Source: Flammulina velutipes
Taxonomy: Eukaryota > Basidiomycota > Agaricomycetes > Agaricales > Physalacriaceae
Assembly: GCA_011800155.1 (NCBI GenBank)
Contig: CM022374.1
Span: 868,001 to 932,000 of the forward strand
DNA: 64,000 nucleotides
Direction: 5' to 3'
Positions 10,715 to 20,451 of this stretch are shown piece by piece. Positions within the stretch are counted from its first letter, which is position 1, and every line of letters starts with the position of its first letter. The notes beneath the pieces are model-generated. The model did no database searches. It was not told where the DNA came from and worked only from the letters and a program-made list of their open reading frames with translations. The position numbers were made by a program, and so were the translations under genes.

Positions 10715-13439
10715 TCATCCGCCTTGCCCCTCCTGGTTCCTCTGCATGAAAGACTGCAGAATCTCGTTGCTGAACCCATTCATCCCAGGTGCCATCGGTC
10801 GGGGCATCCCCGCACCCTGCTGCTGCTGCTGCATCCCCCCTGCCCCCGGATTTCCAGCCTGATTGAAGTTCAACCCCATATTCATCATGTTCATCCCATT
10901 ATTGAAACCCGGCGCTTGTTGCTGTTGCTGGTTTACGAACGCCGGCATAGAACCGGGGTTCATGGCCCCTCCCTGCTGAGGCATGCTGAACGGTAAGCTG
11001 GCCATGTTCTGCATCCCAGGCATCATACCACCACCTCCGCCATTAGACATCCCTCCAAAGTTTGGAGGTCCTGCTCCTGCTCCTGCTCCTGGCCCGCCAC
11101 CACCGGCAGTTGCTATCTGCTTCATCCTGGCCATGTATCGCGAAAGGAAAAGATTCCTATCCTCCGGGCTTAACTTTTGGAGATGCTGCTCGATCTGTGG
11201 TGGAATCTGACCCATAACCGTGGGTTTTGGCATCTCCGGGATACCGTTCTTCGGGAAGAACGCTCCAAGGAGCCCGTGGTTTGGTGAAGGGAAGATAAGA
11301 CAGCCTGGATTGCGCGATCCGTTGGGTAATGTCCATGTAGCGACGGCGAACTGTAAATCGGTTCAGCGCGACTTCGAAAGGTGCGTAGTTTGGGATACGT
11401 ACGACTTTCTTCGTAAGTAGTAATGATACCAAAGACTTGAAATGCGCGTCGTTGGTGGCCTTGTCAACCACTGATGTTTTCGCTTGGGGAGCCAAAACAC
11501 AGAGCGCAGGCTGCGTCTTCTTCGCCCAAAGTTGCATATCTGGCATGGACACAGCGGGTTGCTGAGTGGGCGTGAGCATGAACGCATCAGGCCAGGTCTC
11601 GACAAAGCTTTTGGGATCCATAAGCCTGATATTTTCCGCTGGATGAGAACAGGGACTGACCAATTGGTACTATTTTGTGGGTAAGCTGCTATGAACGCCT
11701 TCACCTCTCTCTTGCCGTTATTGTTGTCGATACCACTCCAGCACAGCGGGCCGTGCCATACGGGATGTCCTGGCGGCTTGTTTTCCGGTTGGGTTGGCTG
11801 AGGCTGTTGCGGCTGTTGTGGCATCATCAACCCCGCATTCGGTGGACTGCTCGAAGGTCCTGGTACTCCCATCGAAGGAGGATGATTGGGCATCATCATC
11901 GGAGCAAATTCTCCAGAGGGTGCACGACCGTGACCCATTCCTTGTGGTGGGGTGAAATTTGGCATCGAGTGGGGCGGTGGTCCAGAAGCAGGGGAGACAG
12001 AAGGAGCGCCAGTGTTGATTCCACCCACACCGCCTGGGCCCATGCTAGACGGACCTGGCATCCCCAGAGGTTGAGTAGTCGGGATGGGCGGTCCATTCGT
12101 AAGTCGCTGTACAAATTGCAACTTCTGGGAAGCGAAGAACGGTTCGTTCATCATGGCGTGTACCAGGCCTTTGAGTTTGGTGTAATTTGGGAGCGCTTTG
12201 TTAATCTCCGCATTCATAGCATCGGAGCGTTGGATGTCTCCCGCGGCTCGTAAATCTTGTGCTGCTTTTCGGATTTGCCGCATCTTCGCCTCCATAACCC
12301 GGTAACGATCTATAAGGTCCATAGGACGATTGTTGGGGTTCGCGAATAGATTTGCGAGAAGAGGGTTTGCAGGAGCTGTGAGATTAGGCGCTGAAGTTGG
12401 GATGGGAGGCACGACTGAAGGTTGAGCGGGAGGGACGGGTGGGGTTACATTGGAAGTAGGGGGTGGAGGAGGAGGTGCGCTCGTAGTACTAGGTACCTCG
12501 GCGGGTTGTGTTGTTCGTTGTCGTTTCGCATCTGGTAATTTGTCCTGCGTGGGTTCGGGTGCACGTTTCGTCGGAACAACTAGTAGAACATGTATGAGTA
12601 TGATACGCGTAGTGCCTAATCAACGGCAAGAACTCACTCTTCTGTGGTAGATATCCAGAGAGAAGGATGGTGTGGCTGGCTGCTGGAACGGGGAACCAAG
12701 GTGTGACCTTGTTCTCAAATGCACCATGTAGCTTGACGAGATGCGGTACATCGACACCTAAAGATATGCAGCTATAGTGTATCTTTCGCTACAACTGGCA
12801 TTCAGTACAATCCATGATAGGCAACAAACGATCACACCTTCTTTAATTCGACTGGAAGGGTGTCCCATGTCATGTTGTCGAACGCTTCGTTGTCGTTCCA
12901 TCTGGGATTGACTGCATCATCAACATGAGATGCAGTGATATGTATGATGTGGCAAACAGCAGCACGAGACGGGTCAGAGGGCGTATACGAGGTCGTTAAT
13001 ACTTCGAACATCTTGGAGAAGTAAATCAGCCAGATATCAACGGAAATGCAACGTCAACACACCTCCAGCGCACAGGTAAGAGCCTCAAGGGCAGCCATAC
13101 CCTTCCCAGATCCACAGCTCCCTATCCCCACTTTCCCAAATTCGTCGCGCAACATCTTGGTAGTGACAGAAAACTCATGGAAATAGCGCTTGCAAAGGAT
13201 AGGCGATGGGCGTGTGTCTGCCGTTGCGTAACATAGAAATCCAAGCAATAACTGTCTCGCGTGAATGTTTGAATTCAAGTCTGTGTTTATAGTTGGGCAA
13301 GGCATACCTTGTAGGACGGATGCGTGTCCGACAGGCGCCTGAGCAATGGAACGACATAGGCTGGGAAATGGGTTTGCCACTGACTGGCAAGCATAAGAGA
13401 TGCATCGACAATGAGCGCGACGGCGATGGGAGGGTCCAT
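10715..13439 (-). CDS. MED25: Mediator complex subunit 25 (MED25)
   Basis: This is a multi-exon gene for the Mediator tail subunit that links activators to RNA polymerase II. The N-terminus is a von Willebrand factor A domain (VALIVDASLMLASQW, then FHEFSVTTKMLRDEFGKVG and CGSGKGMAALEAL). The middle carries a basic helix (IDRYRVMEAKMRQIRKAAQDLR) and Pro/Gly-rich linkers. Next is the conserved activator-interacting region (VWHGPLCWSGIDNN, PDMQLWAKKTQPALCVL, TWTLPNGSRNPGCLIFP, HGLLGAFFPKNGIPE). The tail is Gln/Gly/Met-rich, encoded partly by CTG-type repeats near 10820. An intron with donor GTACGT (about 11351-11403 on the plus axis) restores the frame into AVATWTLPNG. The start is MDPPI at 13439; an upstream in-frame ATG at 13451 is possible. 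Confidence 0.8.
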
Positions 13440-14700
13440 AGTCAGCGCCATGGCAGACAAGATGGTAGTCGAAAGCAAAGCAGCGAATTACGCGAATCAT
13501 TATTGGAAATTACATCATCAGGGGCCTTTGCCACGAGGTGCATAATAAAGGCAAGTTCCCATTTCAAAGGACTTCTGTTACTTCGACTTTCTGGGTCTTT
13601 CCCTTCCGTTCCGTGTGGATTTCTTGTTCGGAAAATATTAGTACTATGCCTATAACTATGCTCCAAAAGTTTCACGGCGCCAAAGGTGTTGCATCTTGTT
13701 GAGAACCATCCGAAACCATCAAAATCAGTGTATTCTACGTCCCGGCTGACTATTTCAAGCTCTTAAATCGTAGAAAAAATTGAGACGTTTAATTATAGCA
13801 TTCTAAGCATGTCTCACACCTGTATAAACTTACAGGAGGTGGTTGAGGATGCAAACTCGAAAACAGCGTGACAAAATAGATCACAAATCGCACTGTGACA
13901 AGTAGTGACTCAGGGTTTTTCAAAACCTACCTTTCGACAGTTTCGCACCGGTAACGATATATCCACACTCTCCTTCACTTAAATCATTCCGGTCCAGCTC
14001 GGTAATGGTCAATGAGATGATGAAGAATACATTCCGACCATTCCGGACACCCAGATACGACGATAAGGTATGTTACTTGACGAGCGATCGGATTTCTTTC
14101 AAAACCTACCCAGGGATAGTATACAGTACAGCTCGGACCTTCAAAAAAATGATTCCACACCTGCACCGGATATCAGCTCCAAACGCGCGCACACATGTTC
14201 TGCGAAGTGTGGCGCTACAACGAAAATGCCTCGTAACGACTGCTAAGGAGCATTCAATCCTGTAGGCTATCAATAATGATGTCCTATTTTGTGTGATTGC
14301 ATACCATATCCCCATATTACAGATGTCCAGCTTCCAGATAGTCTAGATGATGTAGGGAGATAGCTGAGATATCTACTATCTAGTAGGTCCTTTCGCCTAT
14401 CCATTATGGTATGCTATTTTCGAATGGACCGTAATATGTATGATTTTGCAGCTCGAAGCTGCACCAAAATGTGCTAATAGTACATAACCGGTCAGATAAA
14501 TTTCCAGAGTATATTTACGAACATACACATGAGCTGAATGAGGTGTGGCGGTCAGTTGGCCGATACGCCGTCGGTTAGTACAGCTACCTGGTTGACGTGT
14601 TCATGAAACTCTCTAAAATGGCAGATGAGTACGTTCCAACTTCCCAGCGCATCGCGTAATGAACCGCAAAAGTCCAATAACAAGTCTGTCTGGTTTTTTG
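13440..14700. other. Long non-coding stretch upstream of MED25
   Basis: About 1.26 kb between MED25 and the decayed gene fragments. It is AT-rich around 13760-13900 and 14260-14520. Short open frames exist on both strands, but none has a recognisable domain or a consistent splice structure. It contains the MED25 promoter. Confidence 0.45.
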
Positions 14701-14703
14701 TAT

Positions 14704-14806
14704 CGCCTTCAAGCCAATGGAAGACAGCTTTTTACTCGCCTTGTCTCTAGGATTTTTGGGCAAAGCATCACTTGTATTAATATTCACAGAAGGCTTGCCC
14801 TTGTAT
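14704..14806 (-). pseudogene. Decayed fragment of NAPRT 3' end (copy 2)
   Basis: Read on the minus strand, this piece aligns with the last exon of the nicotinate phosphoribosyltransferase gene at about 18280-18385. Shared runs include GGCAAGCCTT, GTGAATAT versus GTGAAAATC, CCCAAAAATC versus ACCAAAAATA, GAGACAAGGCGA versus GAGACAAAGCGA, and CTTGAAGGC. A small insertion near the middle shifts the frame. It cannot encode a product. It directly abuts the TRM8 fragment. Confidence 0.7.
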
Positions 14807-14810
14807 ACCT

Positions 14811-14890
14811 GTCTCCGAGAAAGATCTCCGAGTAGAAGGAAAGGACCCATTGTTGACATGGAGAAAGGCAAAAAGGCGGAAAGAAACAAA
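14811..14890 (+). pseudogene. Decayed fragment of TRM8 3' end
   Basis: The plus strand here matches the C-terminal coding part of the TRM8 gene (parent at 22379-23295, minus strand). The parental protein reads [20 protein letters not shown] and then [12 protein letters not shown]. The fragment reads VSEKDLRVEGK, then after a one-base frame change GPIVD, a deletion of about ten bases, and EKGKKAERNK. The frameshift and deletion show it is dead. Its orientation is opposite to that of the parent. Confidence 0.75.
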
Positions 14891-15050
14891 AGTAGCCTGT
14901 CGGTAGGACTGACTGGAAGCAATCGTATTATTTCGCGTACTATTTCAACGTCACCCTTGCGACCGAATACATCGATCCTCATGCCGTCCTTGATTCCAGT
15001 GCACCAGTCGCAATTCAGGCTACAGAGAGTCCCTTAACAGCTCCAAGTTT

Positions 15051-15262
15051 GTACACGGCCGTCATGACAAAATAGATTTTTCACCTCCCCCACCGTCTCA
15101 TTATCTCCCGTATCTTTGGTCAAGTGGTTGCTCATCTGCACACAAGGTTTGCCCTTCATGAACGAGAGCTTGATGATAATATTCAGCGCTTTGCTCTTTT
15201 CGCTGTTCGAGGCCTTTTGGAAGTTGTTGCTGAAGTCGGTCCCCAGGCCAAATGTCGCTGGT
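15051..15262 (-). pseudogene. Fragment of NAPRT 3' end (copy 1)
   Basis: The minus strand encodes a close relative of the NAPRT C-terminus: TFGLGTDFSNNFQKASNSEK and KALNIIIKL against the parental TFGIGTNFSNDFKKVSNGEK and KALNIVIKL, ending in DGRV where the parent ends in EGRV. The block begins exactly at the position of the last NAPRT intron acceptor (CCAG then CGACATTTGG), so intron sequence may also be present. That points to copying from DNA rather than from mRNA. The rest of the gene is missing. It lies right behind the stop codon of RRP41. Confidence 0.78.
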
Positions 15263-15330
15263 GTCGGCAGAGATGAACGACTGCGCAACCCTCTCACGAC
15301 GATGTGCATGGCGCCCGTAGGCATGTATTT

Positions 15331-16218
15331 TCAGTAATCGTACATGGGCTCGTCTTCCTTTTCCGCAGCGTCCCCTGTAGCTGGCGCTGAAGACTGCATA
15401 GCAGCGAGAAGGATACCCGTTCGCAAACGGAGCGCTGTCCGCATCTCTTTATGTATAACCTGACCAGCCTCGCACGCCAAACGAAAAATTTCTTCAAACC
15501 GATCGACGTGTAGGCGCGTCTCCATAGCCGCTAGAGTGACCTTTCCAGTGCCAGGCATGGTAGCGACAGTAACATGGGGGATATCGTTTTCTTCGAGAGT
15601 TGTCAAATCAAGCATGGGGGATGTTGAGTGGACGCCGCCTGTGACAGCGCAGACAAAGTCGTACAGAGGTATACCGGCGCTGGCCAAGGCAAGAGTGGTG
15701 GCGTTTATGCAAGCTTGCAGGAGACCGCCATCCTGCTGTAGTACTTGAACGAAAATATCAATCTGGGTGCGGGGGTAGAGGGTGGTCTGGATGACAGGCT
15801 CAAAGGTGGATTTTATGGTAGCGGCCATTTCGAGTATACGCCTGTGAAACGATTCGTTCAATGGAGAAGCATGGATGGGGAAACTCACTTGTCATTCCGG
15901 GATCGTTTTCTTCGTTCGCCTGTACTGAAGGACGCGATGCTGAGTTCGACGTTGACGTTGGCGCGGTCGTACATCGTCTGCGAGCGCATCTTTGCTTCCC
16001 GAGGGCCAAAGACCGAAACCTGAACTTGAGTAAGGCCGTGGCTTAGCGACGCGGAACCATCTGCAGTGCTTTGCTGTGCGAGGTCGATGACCATGTCACG
16101 CAGTTCAAACTGCTTGCGACCATCAGAGCGGAAGCCGCCTTCGTTGAGTATTTCGACGCGCGAACTCTTGATCGCTGTGAGCAACGGTGGCGACGACAAA
16201 TTTTAAAAAACCGACCAT
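15331..16218 (-). CDS. RRP41: Exosome core subunit Rrp41/Ski6
   Basis: This is an RNase PH-like subunit of the RNA exosome ring, acting in 3'-5' RNA decay in nucleus and cytoplasm. Landmarks are SSRVEILNEGGFRSDGRKQF, SASLSHGLTQVQVSVFGPRE, ANVNVELSIASFSTGERRKR, PRTQIDIFVQVLQQDGGLLQ and INATTLALASAGIPLYDFV, then LEENDIPHVTVATMPGTGKV. The C-terminal helix follows. One intron in the middle joins NDK to RILEMAA in frame. The reading frame has no ATG just before IKSSRVE. A 7-base first exon (ATGGTCG, 16212-16218) plus a short intron gives MVAIKSSRVE, which I prefer. Function is assigned from the family. Confidence 0.85.
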
Positions 16219-16763
16219 TTTAATGGATGATGAGCGGAATGAATTGAGAATGAAGGACCCGAGGCGAAATTCCATTTTCGGTCATTTGGGTACGGAGGCA
16301 AAAACTAGTAGTAGAACTCGTACAAATTGCGAGCTATTGGTAAGGCCTCAGATAACATCTGTACATGTAGAAGGCTATTATATTCAAACTCTTTCTCAGA
16401 TTATAGGCCATCGTACGTGCAGAACATAGAGGAAACTACATGTCTTTCAATCATCGATGCGATTGACCCTTTTTGATTTATTTTATCTTTCTTGTGAAGC
16501 CGATACAAAATTAGTACATTTTGGATCCAAAAGAGGAGCCCCGAGGACAAGCTCATACTGTACTTTTTTTTGGCCAACTTACACCGACACGAATCGCTCC
16601 AAAAACAGGTTTTAAGCCAGGCCAAAATGCTCCTCGGAATGGACACGGAACGGAACGTGACATGTGACAGTCGCGTCGATCGTAAACTTCAAAATAGAGC
16701 AACCAGCGGTGCAGTCTTACTTTTTTGGCTTTGAACCATCATCATCATCTATTTACTACGACC
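16219..16763. promoter_or_regulatory. Divergent promoter region, RRP41 / NAPRT
   Basis: About 545 bp lie between the divergent start codons of RRP41 and NAPRT. I see no open frame with family resemblance. The region must carry both promoters, but I cannot point to a convincing TATA box or a known operator. Confidence 0.4.
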
Positions 16764-18387
16764 ATGACCACCTCAATTCTAGATACTGATCTCTACAAGG
16801 TTCTTATATCACTCTCAGATTTCTTCATTGACTCACGAGTCACCTCGGTACCAGCTCACGATGCAGCAAGCCGTCTTGCATACGTTTCCTGACGTGTCCG
16901 CCACGTACGGCTTTACTCTGCGCGACAAGACTGTCACTTTTACGCCCAAGTTCGTCGAAGAATTAAAGGGGGTAGTGTCTAGTACGAATCCCGCCACTTC
17001 CGGCGCCACAAAAGCTGACGCGCCACAAAGGTTTCGCAAATGTCTATCTTACTCCAGATGAACGTCTATGGCTTCAAAAACAGTGCCCGTGCTTCTCAAA
17101 GACATATTTGGACTACCTGTCAAACTATCGATTCAAGCCGGAGCAGGTCTCCATCATATTTCACCCTTCTGTACAAGACAGTGAGCGTGGCACTATTGAA
17201 ATCGTAATGTCTGGCCCGTGGGTTGAAACTATTCTTTGGGAGGTACCCCTGCTCTCTGCTATTAGCGAGACATATTTCCACGTCATTGACACCGACTGGA
17301 ATTACGACGGCCAAGAAGGTAAAGTAACTCCTTTCTCGCACCATCTTTCCGATCCTGATCATTTCAGAGATTGCCTACGACAAAGCAAAAAGGCTTATAG
17401 AAGGGGGCTGCAAATTCATGGAATTTGGGACCCGGCGGAGACGGTCATTACACAGCCAGGATGTGATGATAAAGGCGATGGTTCGTGCTGCCGCCGAGAT
17501 ACATGGAACGGGCAGTCTAGTGGGAACGAGTAATGTGCGCGCGATTCGCCGGATTGGCTTTGCGATAAGCTAACTTGATTTTTAGGTTCATTTTGCGCGC
17601 ATCTATGGCATCGCACCGATGGGAACGATTGCCCAGTACGTGCAGTCGCTCTCAACTTGATGCCCGCCCTAATGATACCCTAGCGAATGGTTCATGGGGG
17701 TATGTTACTCACTGATAGTCATGGAAATTTGTTCAACGATCTTTGCAGATAGCAGCACTTCGTGGATACGAACAGGCGAATTCTCTCGCGCTTGATCTGT
17801 GGGAGAAGGTGTTCCCCAAGCCGAGTGTGCTGATTGCTCTCACGGATACATTTTCAAGCCAGGCGTTCTTCGAGGTGAGAACAAGGATGTTGCTACCATT
17901 ACTATGCTGATATAGGGCATAGAGCTTCGTTCAAGACGCCGCTCGCGCGCGCCGATGGGATGGCCTGCGACAGGACTCTGGAGACCCGGCTAAGTTCGCA
18001 CAGCGCGCAAAGGAGGTCTACAAACAGATAGGCATCGACCATAGAACAAAGTCGATAACTTTCTCCGACTCGCTAGATGTCGAAAAGGCAGTCGAGCTTC
18101 AGCGCGTCGCTGACGACTTAGAATTCAAAGGTAACATCCTGCTCGTGTTTCCTTGCTCTTTGCTAACGGCAGCATTAGCGACCTTTGGCATTGGGACGAA
18201 CTTTAGCAACGACTTCAAAAAGGTCTCCAACGGAGAAAAGAGCAAGGCGTTGAACATTGTTATCAAGCTTTCGTCTGTGGATGGCAAGCCTTGCGTGAAA
18301 ATCAGCGATGATTTGACCAAAAATACGGGAGACAAAGCGACGGTGGAGCATGTGAAAAAGTTATTTCGTCTTGAAGGCCGCGTATAA
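16764..18387 (+). CDS. NPT1: Nicotinate phosphoribosyltransferase (NAPRT)
   Basis: The enzyme makes nicotinate mononucleotide from nicotinate and PRPP, the first step of NAD salvage (Preiss-Handler pathway). Exon 1 encodes MTTSILDTDLYK and joins to LTMQQAVLHTFPDV. Further landmarks are GFANVYLTPDERLWLQK, ILWEVPLLSAISETYFHVID, the phosphoribosyl-site segment CKFMEFGTRRRRSL, GTSNVHFA, APMGTIAHEWFMG, LRQDSGDPAKFAQRAKEVYK and the end segment ATFGIGTNFSNDF. The conserved nicotinate- and PRPP-binding motifs are all present, and the length is typical for the eukaryotic enzyme. Several short introns are needed. The gene is the parent of the two fragments near 14.7-15.3 kb. Confidence 0.9.
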
Positions 18388-18947
18388 AATTAGAGTCGAC
18401 GGACTTGCTATAGAAGAATCAGAATGGTGATTGTTAGTGCACACTCATGAAGAATGGGCGCGAAGTCTTCTCAAGTGTGGCGTTGAAATTATGCAACAAG
18501 CCTTCGGGCACTATGCACATCGTGAGAGGTCGTGGCGCAGTCGTGCATCATGTATGATGTGCTGTTGTACGTGATCATTCCATGCCAAATGTCCCTGTTT
18601 TTCGGCGAGTCTAGACATTTTGGGATGTTTTGCATGGCGCCGGCTATAACATCCGCGCTCGAGAAGTTGTTGACAGTTGGGCGCGATTTAAGCGCTACGT
18701 GTGTACTGGGACACACATTGGTAGAGATCTGTGTGACCCTTTCCACACGAATGACGCATAGAGATAGAGTACGACGCTCGAATAGAAGAATAGCAATTGG
18801 TGGAATCTGGGCATCTGTGATGCCGTCAATCCGAAAAATCCCACGACCTCGTGGCACGAAGGACATCAACCCTAGGGCAGCCGTTCCCGCTTTCTTCTGT
18901 ACCACCACCATCGTTCTTCTGCTCGCCGTCGTTACCGCCTAGCCAAA
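18388..18947. other. Intergenic region upstream of the GPI protein
   Basis: About 560 bp. Two long overlapping frames on opposite strands have no resemblance to known proteins and look like chance. The last 100 bases are pyrimidine-rich (CCACCACCATCGTTCTTCT and similar), as is common before highly expressed fungal genes. Confidence 0.45.
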
Positions 18948-19870
18948 ATGCGTTTCACCATTGCTCTTGCCTCTGTCGCCGCGTTCATTGGTGGTGCTGT
19001 CGCCCAGACCATCAACACCCCGTATGTGCTGCCTCGCTCCGCAGTTTTCTTGTCTGACTAGGACAAAAGCTCCAATCTGGTCCAATGTCAGCCCAGTCTT
19101 ATCTCCTGGACTGGTGTAACGGGTACGTTGATTTATACAATGGCGAGTAGTAGCTTACTGACCTCGTTCTGCCAGGTTCTGTCCAACTGGTACGTTTTTT
19201 TCTCGGTCATCCCTGCTTAGCGATCCGGGGGTCTCATTCTGATTGTAGTTGTGCGTGCCTGCCTACATCTTCCTCAGCTTTTCACTCATAGCCATCTAGC
19301 ATTACCGCCGGTGACAACCCCTCAGGCCCCGCCATTAACGACCTCGGTCAGCAGACCGGATCCTCGTTCACCTACCGTGTCGAGGAGCCCGGAGGTTTGT
19401 TCATCTAACGCCTAATCTACACCATTCTGACAGTACCCCAGGAACCAGCCTCGTTTTCAACATCCGTACCAGCACTGGTGCCATTTTCCAGACTGGCATC
19501 GTTACGGTGACCACTGGCGGAAGTACGTGATGTTTCGCCCGCATTCGATTTAACCTTAACCATCTCACTAGACGATGACTGCTTGACATCTGCCTCCGGT
19601 TCGGGTTCGTCAGCCTCGGGATCATCCACCGAGGAATCATCCACTGGTGCAACGACCACGACCGCTGCCACCTCGGCACCCGCCACCACCACCGCCACCT
19701 CGGCCACTACTCGCGCCACCACCACTGCTAGGACAACGACTGGTACCTCTGCGTCTGGCAGCTCTGCCGGTGCATCCACCACGAGCAGCGACAACTCTGC
19801 TCCCACTCAATACGCAGGTGCTGGTGTTGTTGGTGCCGTTGGCATTGCGGTCATGGCTCTCTTGGCCTAA
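18948..19870 (+). CDS. GPI-anchored Ser/Thr-rich surface protein (Kre9/Knh1-like)
   Basis: The protein starts with a clear signal peptide (MRFTIALASVAAFIGGAVAQ). A small Cys-containing beta domain follows (NLVQCQPSLISWTGVTG, ITAGDNPSGPAINDLGQQTG, SFTYRVEEPGGTSLVFNIRT, GIVTVTTGG, DDCLTS). This pattern fits the Ser-Thr-rich GPI-anchored family related to Kre9/Knh1. Then comes a long Ser/Thr/Ala-rich stalk, probably O-mannosylated, and a C-terminal hydrophobic tail (AGVVGAVGIAVMALLA) for the GPI anchor. Several very short introns split the first half; exact joins near 19190-19310 are uncertain. It is likely a cell-wall protein. Confidence 0.75.
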
Positions 19871-20324
19871 GGTGTTTCTTTGGACAACTTTTTTCCCTCT
19901 TGAAGCCTTTTGCTTTGGTTGACTCTTCTTCATACCCATCAGTCTGAACTTTTTCCGAGCCAGATGCCTACACGCTTTTACGTACAAAACACTACAGTAA
20001 TTTCATGTTCACATCTATCATTTTTGTTGTATAATTGCTTCTTCAGAGGGTTTCAATTCATTGTTCTTTCCTGTGGCAGAATGTGTTGATCGTGATTGTC
20101 AGTCTGGTCTGGTAGTTGTTGAGTCCTTTTCGTGAACCTGCAAAGTGGTCTAACTCTTGGTATGGCCAGGCCAAGTTCAGTAAGTTCATTGTTGAACTTG
20201 GTGAACACCGTTTATCGTTTTCAAGTGCTCGCGACGGTCCGAGACGCGTCGTTCACTGCGCATACCGGCTTTGGCAGTGGCAAACAATGGACCAGCTCAC
20301 ACAATGCGCACGACGCGTCCTCAT

Positions 20325-20335
20325 GATATATAAGG
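20325..20335 (+). promoter_or_regulatory. TATA box of the F-box gene at 20452
   Basis: The sequence GATATATAAGG lies about 117 bp upstream of the start codon, followed by a CA/CT-rich leader. This is the clearest core promoter on this side of the window. The rest of the 19871-20451 interval shows no gene. Confidence 0.55.
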
Positions 20336-20451
20336 CGGTCAAGACTCAATCTCTCCTCATTCACACACCTCACTCACTCAACACATCCTGCTCGACGATA
20401 ACTCACCCAGTCACGTAGGACCTTCTTACCTCCACTGTCTGCTATATCAAT

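Noticed and set aside
10818..11100. CTG/GCT-rich repeats as an independent microsatellite locus
   Set aside because: They encode the Gln- and Gly-rich tail of MED25 and are explained by that gene.
18489..18942. Two overlapping long frames on opposite strands
   Set aside because: No family resemblance, no splice signals that extend them, and one overlaps the leader of the GPI protein. Probably chance.
19401..19987. Minus-strand and alternative plus-strand frames across the Ser/Thr stalk of the GPI protein
   Set aside because: The Ser/Thr codon repeats keep several frames open. The signal peptide and GPI tail fix the real frame.
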